A stretch of DNA of 64,000 nt from Providencia rettgeri. Lineage in GTDB: Bacteria; Pseudomonadota; Gammaproteobacteria; Enterobacterales; Enterobacteriaceae. The translations under genes and the position numbers were made by a program. Of this stretch, positions 61,929 to 64,000 are shown one piece after another; positions within the stretch are counted from its first letter, which is position 1, and each line of letters begins with the position of its first letter. The stretch is from contig NZ_CP053896.1 in assembly GCF_013255915.1 (NCBI RefSeq), positions 3,844,001 through 3,908,000 on the forward strand, given 5' to 3'. Below the pieces are notes generated by a model, which was not told the DNA's origin, searched no databases, and worked only from the letters and a program-made list of their open reading frames with translations.

Positions 61929-62783
61929 ATGAGCATCGACATTACTAATTTTTTTAATCGGGTAAGAAATTATTTTATCCCTAACAGCAAGAGAAACCTT
62001 GATATCACAAAAATAAATAAAACTCAGTTATCACTTCCTGCTTCAAAATTTAATTCTATACCTAAAGTTATTAATACCGAAGAAGAGGCTATTCAGTTTG
62101 CTGAAACTCATTATTTCTTACCTGAAAATTTCATACATAGAAAAGGGTGTGATACCTCACTAAATAATTTAACAACAGATAATCAACGAGTTGAATTAAA
62201 AATCAAAAAAGATATAAATTCTTTTTTTAATTCAAAAATTAAAGATCACAGTGAGACATTAACAAAAGTAAACAATAATTTAATTCCCTCTAGTCAACCA
62301 ACAAAAAAACATTCATCCTTAAATCAAATTGGCCTTGATATACCAAGAATGAATATTTTTGTTAAAAATAAAGATAATAATCCAACTAAACTACAATCCA
62401 TAATTGATATTAATAAATACCTAGGAAAATTACCGCCTTCACATATATGCCATATTTGTAATATTGCAAATCAAGCCCATTTGGCAGAAGGCACTATTAA
62501 AGCCTCGGAAATGATAAGTAAAACCCAATCCGAATTTTTATTTCAAGATCATGGCAAATCATCAATCATGATTAATATTTTAGATAATAATAGCTATCAG
62601 GTAAAATCTGAAGGTTACTTTAATTTAATCAATACAAAAACTGGAAAAAAAGTTAATAATTCAGAGGTTATAGCAGAAACGACGACTCATTTTACATTTG
62701 ATGAACAGGATAAGTTAATTGCTGAAAAACAGGACAAGTTAACACTAAAAATAAAAATTGAAACGAACCCACCACAGCTATAA
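61929..62783 (+). CDS. Orphan AT-rich gene, possible secreted effector
   Basis: A 284-residue protein I do not recognise, from the ATG at 61929 (MSIDITNFFNRVRNYF) with CGGAG 7 nt upstream; 20 open codons before it have no ribosome site. It has no signal peptide or membrane segment and is rich in Asn, Ser, Lys and Ile. The N-terminal 150 residues are polar and probably flexible, while the C-terminal part (about 185-284) has the clearest structure: PPSHICHICNIANQAH, with a CxxC-like pair, then alternating beta-type segments. Base composition is lower in GC than its neighbours. A type III effector or other acquired protein is possible but unproven. Confidence 0.7.
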   Translation: MSIDITNFFNRVRNYFIPNSKRNLDITKINKTQLSLPASKFNSIPKVINTEEEAIQFAETHYFLPENFIHRKGCDTSLNNLTTDNQRVELKIKKDINSFFNSKIKDHSETLTKVNNNLIPSSQPTKKHSSLNQIGLDIPRMNIFVKNKDNNPTKLQSIIDINKYLGKLPPSHICHICNIANQAHLAEGTIKASEMISKTQSEFLFQDHGKSSIMINILDNNSYQVKSEGYFNLINTKTGKKVNNSEVIAETTTHFTFDEQDKLIAEKQDKLTLKIKIETNPPQL

Positions 62784-62822
62784 CTCGATAGCATAGCCAA
62801 TAGCAATTTAATGATTTAATAA

Positions 62823-62938
62823 ATAATTCACGTTGTGGCTAGGCGGCAAAATGAGGATATCTCGGGGAGCATACACAAGTATGCGCCCCAAATAGCTGAA
62901 TGAAGCCAACAACGCCACAGCGTGAAGGATGACGAAAA
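62823..62938. repeat. ERIC (IRU) palindromic repeat, copy 2
   Basis: ATTCACGTTGTGGCTAGGCG at the left faces GCCACAGCGTGAAGGATGAC at the right, with GGGGAGCATACACAAGTATG and AGCCAACAACGCC between: the same layout as the copy before prmA. It ends next to the livF stop, so it can form a hairpin at the 3' end of the liv transcript and separates it from the convergent orphan gene. Confidence 0.85.
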
Positions 62939-62940
62939 TT

Positions 62941-63642
62941 TTAGCCACCGAGATAAGCGCTGCGTACTGCCTCATTAGCTAGCAACGCTTTACCACTGTC
63001 TTCCAATACAATATGCCCATTTTCTAGTACATATCCACGGTCTGCGAGCTTCAACGCTTGGTTGGCATTTTGCTCAACAAGGAAAATCGTCATACCTTCT
63101 TCACGTAGCTGTTGGATTGTATCGAAAATTTGCATAATGATAATGGGGGCAAGGCCTAGGGATGGCTCATCAAGCAACAACAACTCTGGCTGGCTCATTA
63201 AAGCACGGCCTATCGCTAGCATTTGTTGCTCACCACCTGACATCGTTCCTGAACGTTGGCTTCGGCGCTCATATAGCCTTGGAAACAACTTATAAACCCG
63301 CTCAATACGTTCTTGGTACTGTTGGCGATCAGCAAAAAAGCCCCCCATTGCGAGGTTTTCTTCCACAGTCATACGAGAAAATACACGCCGCCCTTCTGGT
63401 ACTAGAGCAATGTCTTCACGCATAATTTTCGAAGTGGGCAATTGAGTGATATCCACGCCTCGGTAAATGACTTGGCCTTCCGATGCTCGTGGATCGCCAC
63501 AAAGGGTACTGAGCAACGTTGTTTTCCCAGCGCCATTTGCTCCGATTAAGGTCACAATTTCACCTTTTTGGATATTCAAGCTAATCTCATGTAACGCTTG
63601 AATTTTTCCATAATGGGTAGAAACTTTTTTAAACTCTAGCAT
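62941..63642 (-). CDS. livF: Branched-chain amino acid ABC transporter ATPase LivF
   Basis: ATPase of the LIV-I/LS type importer for leucine, isoleucine and valine. It has 233 residues. Walker A GANGAGKTT, signature TMSGGEQQMLAIGRALMSQP, Walker B LLLDEPSLGLAP and switch His-equivalent LVEQNANQAL (Gln/Asn variant typical of LivF) are present. The start overlaps the livG stop by one base (TGATG). It is last in the operon, followed by an ERIC element. Confidence 0.95.
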   Translation of the reverse strand: MLEFKKVSTHYGKIQALHEISLNIQKGEIVTLIGANGAGKTTLLSTLCGDPRASEGQVIYRGVDITQLPTSKIMREDIALVPEGRRVFSRMTVEENLAMGGFFADRQQYQERIERVYKLFPRLYERRSQRSGTMSGGEQQMLAIGRALMSQPELLLLDEPSLGLAPIIIMQIFDTIQQLREEGMTIFLVEQNANQALKLADRGYVLENGHIVLEDSGKALLANEAVRSAYLGG

Positions 63643-64000
63643 CAGTAAGCTTCCCCCAAATAGGCTTTTATCACATCTGGATGTTGGCGAATCTCACTCG
63701 GTGTGCCATTCGCCAATGGCGTTCCTTGATTCACGACATAAATACGATCTGAAATTCCCATGACTAATTTCATATCATGTTCAATTAATAGAATTGAAAC
63801 ATTATGATGAGTACGCAACTCAGCAATTAAGTCATCCAAATCATTGGTTTCTTTAGGGTTAAGACCTGCCGCAGGTTCATCCAGCATTAAAATTTCAGGG
63901 CGAGTGACCATACAGCGAGCAATTTCTAACCGACGCTGCTGACCATAGGCTAAATTACCCGCTTGGCGATTTGCAAAGGGGAGTAAATCAACACGCTCAA
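63642..64000 (-). CDS. livG: Branched-chain amino acid ABC transporter ATPase LivG (5' part outside the window)
   Basis: C-terminal 118 or so residues of the partner ATPase; the frame stays open to the window edge. The LivG-type signature NLAYGQQRRLEIARCM, Walker B EILMLDEPAAGLNP, switch LIEHDMKLVMGISDRIYVV and the ending HPDVIKAYLG are clear. Its TGA stop shares a base with the livF ATG. The other liv genes should follow beyond 64000. Confidence 0.94.
   Translation of the reverse strand, partial: ERVDLLPFANRQAGNLAYGQQRRLEIARCMVTRPEILMLDEPAAGLNPKETNDLDDLIAELRTHHNVSILLIEHDMKLVMGISDRIYVVNQGTPLANGTPSEIRQHPDVIKAYLGEAY

Overview
The window is a chromosomal segment of a low-GC (about 40% by eye) member of the Enterobacterales. 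Gene order is the classic gammaproteobacterial mla-kds-lpt-rpoN / mre / acc / dusB-fis backbone. Tryptophanase, its leader peptide and an aroQ-type dehydroquinase all look like those of Proteus and Providencia, so I infer a member of the Morganellaceae, most likely Providencia. No rRNA, tRNA, CRISPR array, transposase or prophage was seen.

Region 1 (1-13.9 kb) is envelope homeostasis. It holds the end of degS, then on the minus strand murA, ibaG and mlaFEDCB (phospholipid trafficking). Diverging from mlaF is kdsD-kdsC-lptC-lptA-lptB (Kdo synthesis and LPS export), running into rpoN-hpf-ptsN-rapZ-npr and rnk. yrbG, which sits between mlaF and kdsD in E. coli, is absent. Region 2 (14-29.2 kb) has pmbA opposite darP, a small phosphatase-like pair, an alpha/beta hydrolase, a barnase/barstar pair, and the minus-strand series mreB-mreC-mreD-maf-rng-yhdP-nitrilase-tldD. 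csrD is missing next to mreB. Region 3 (29.8-37.9 kb) is acuI, aroQ, accB-accC, yhdT-panF, prmA (preceded by an ERIC repeat) and dusB-fis.

Region 4 (37.9-51 kb) is accessory. It contains a chemoreceptor with a perfect-looking sigma-28 promoter, and a Fur-box TonB-dependent receptor with its own TonB. It also has the tryptophanase operon with a recoverable tnaC leader peptide and a CRP site at -61.5, a three-lipoprotein CsgG/DUF4810/DUF799 operon, and a two-gene membrane operon that I do not recognise.

Region 5 (51.3-64 kb) is the most interesting. A HutC-type repressor and a minus-strand series form one block: urocanase (hutU), CaiB/BaiF CoA-transferase, acyl-CoA dehydrogenase, NCS1 permease, etfB, etfA and ETF-ubiquinone oxidoreductase. 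TGTATATACA-like operators lie upstream of hutU, and hutH, hutI and hutG are not in the window. I propose that the block oxidises imidazole propionate (dihydrourocanate) through CoA thioesters to urocanate and passes the electrons to ubiquinone. It would be a histidine-derived counterpart of the cai/fix system. An AT-rich orphan gene, a second ERIC element and the end of a liv branched-chain amino acid transporter (livF, livG) close the window.
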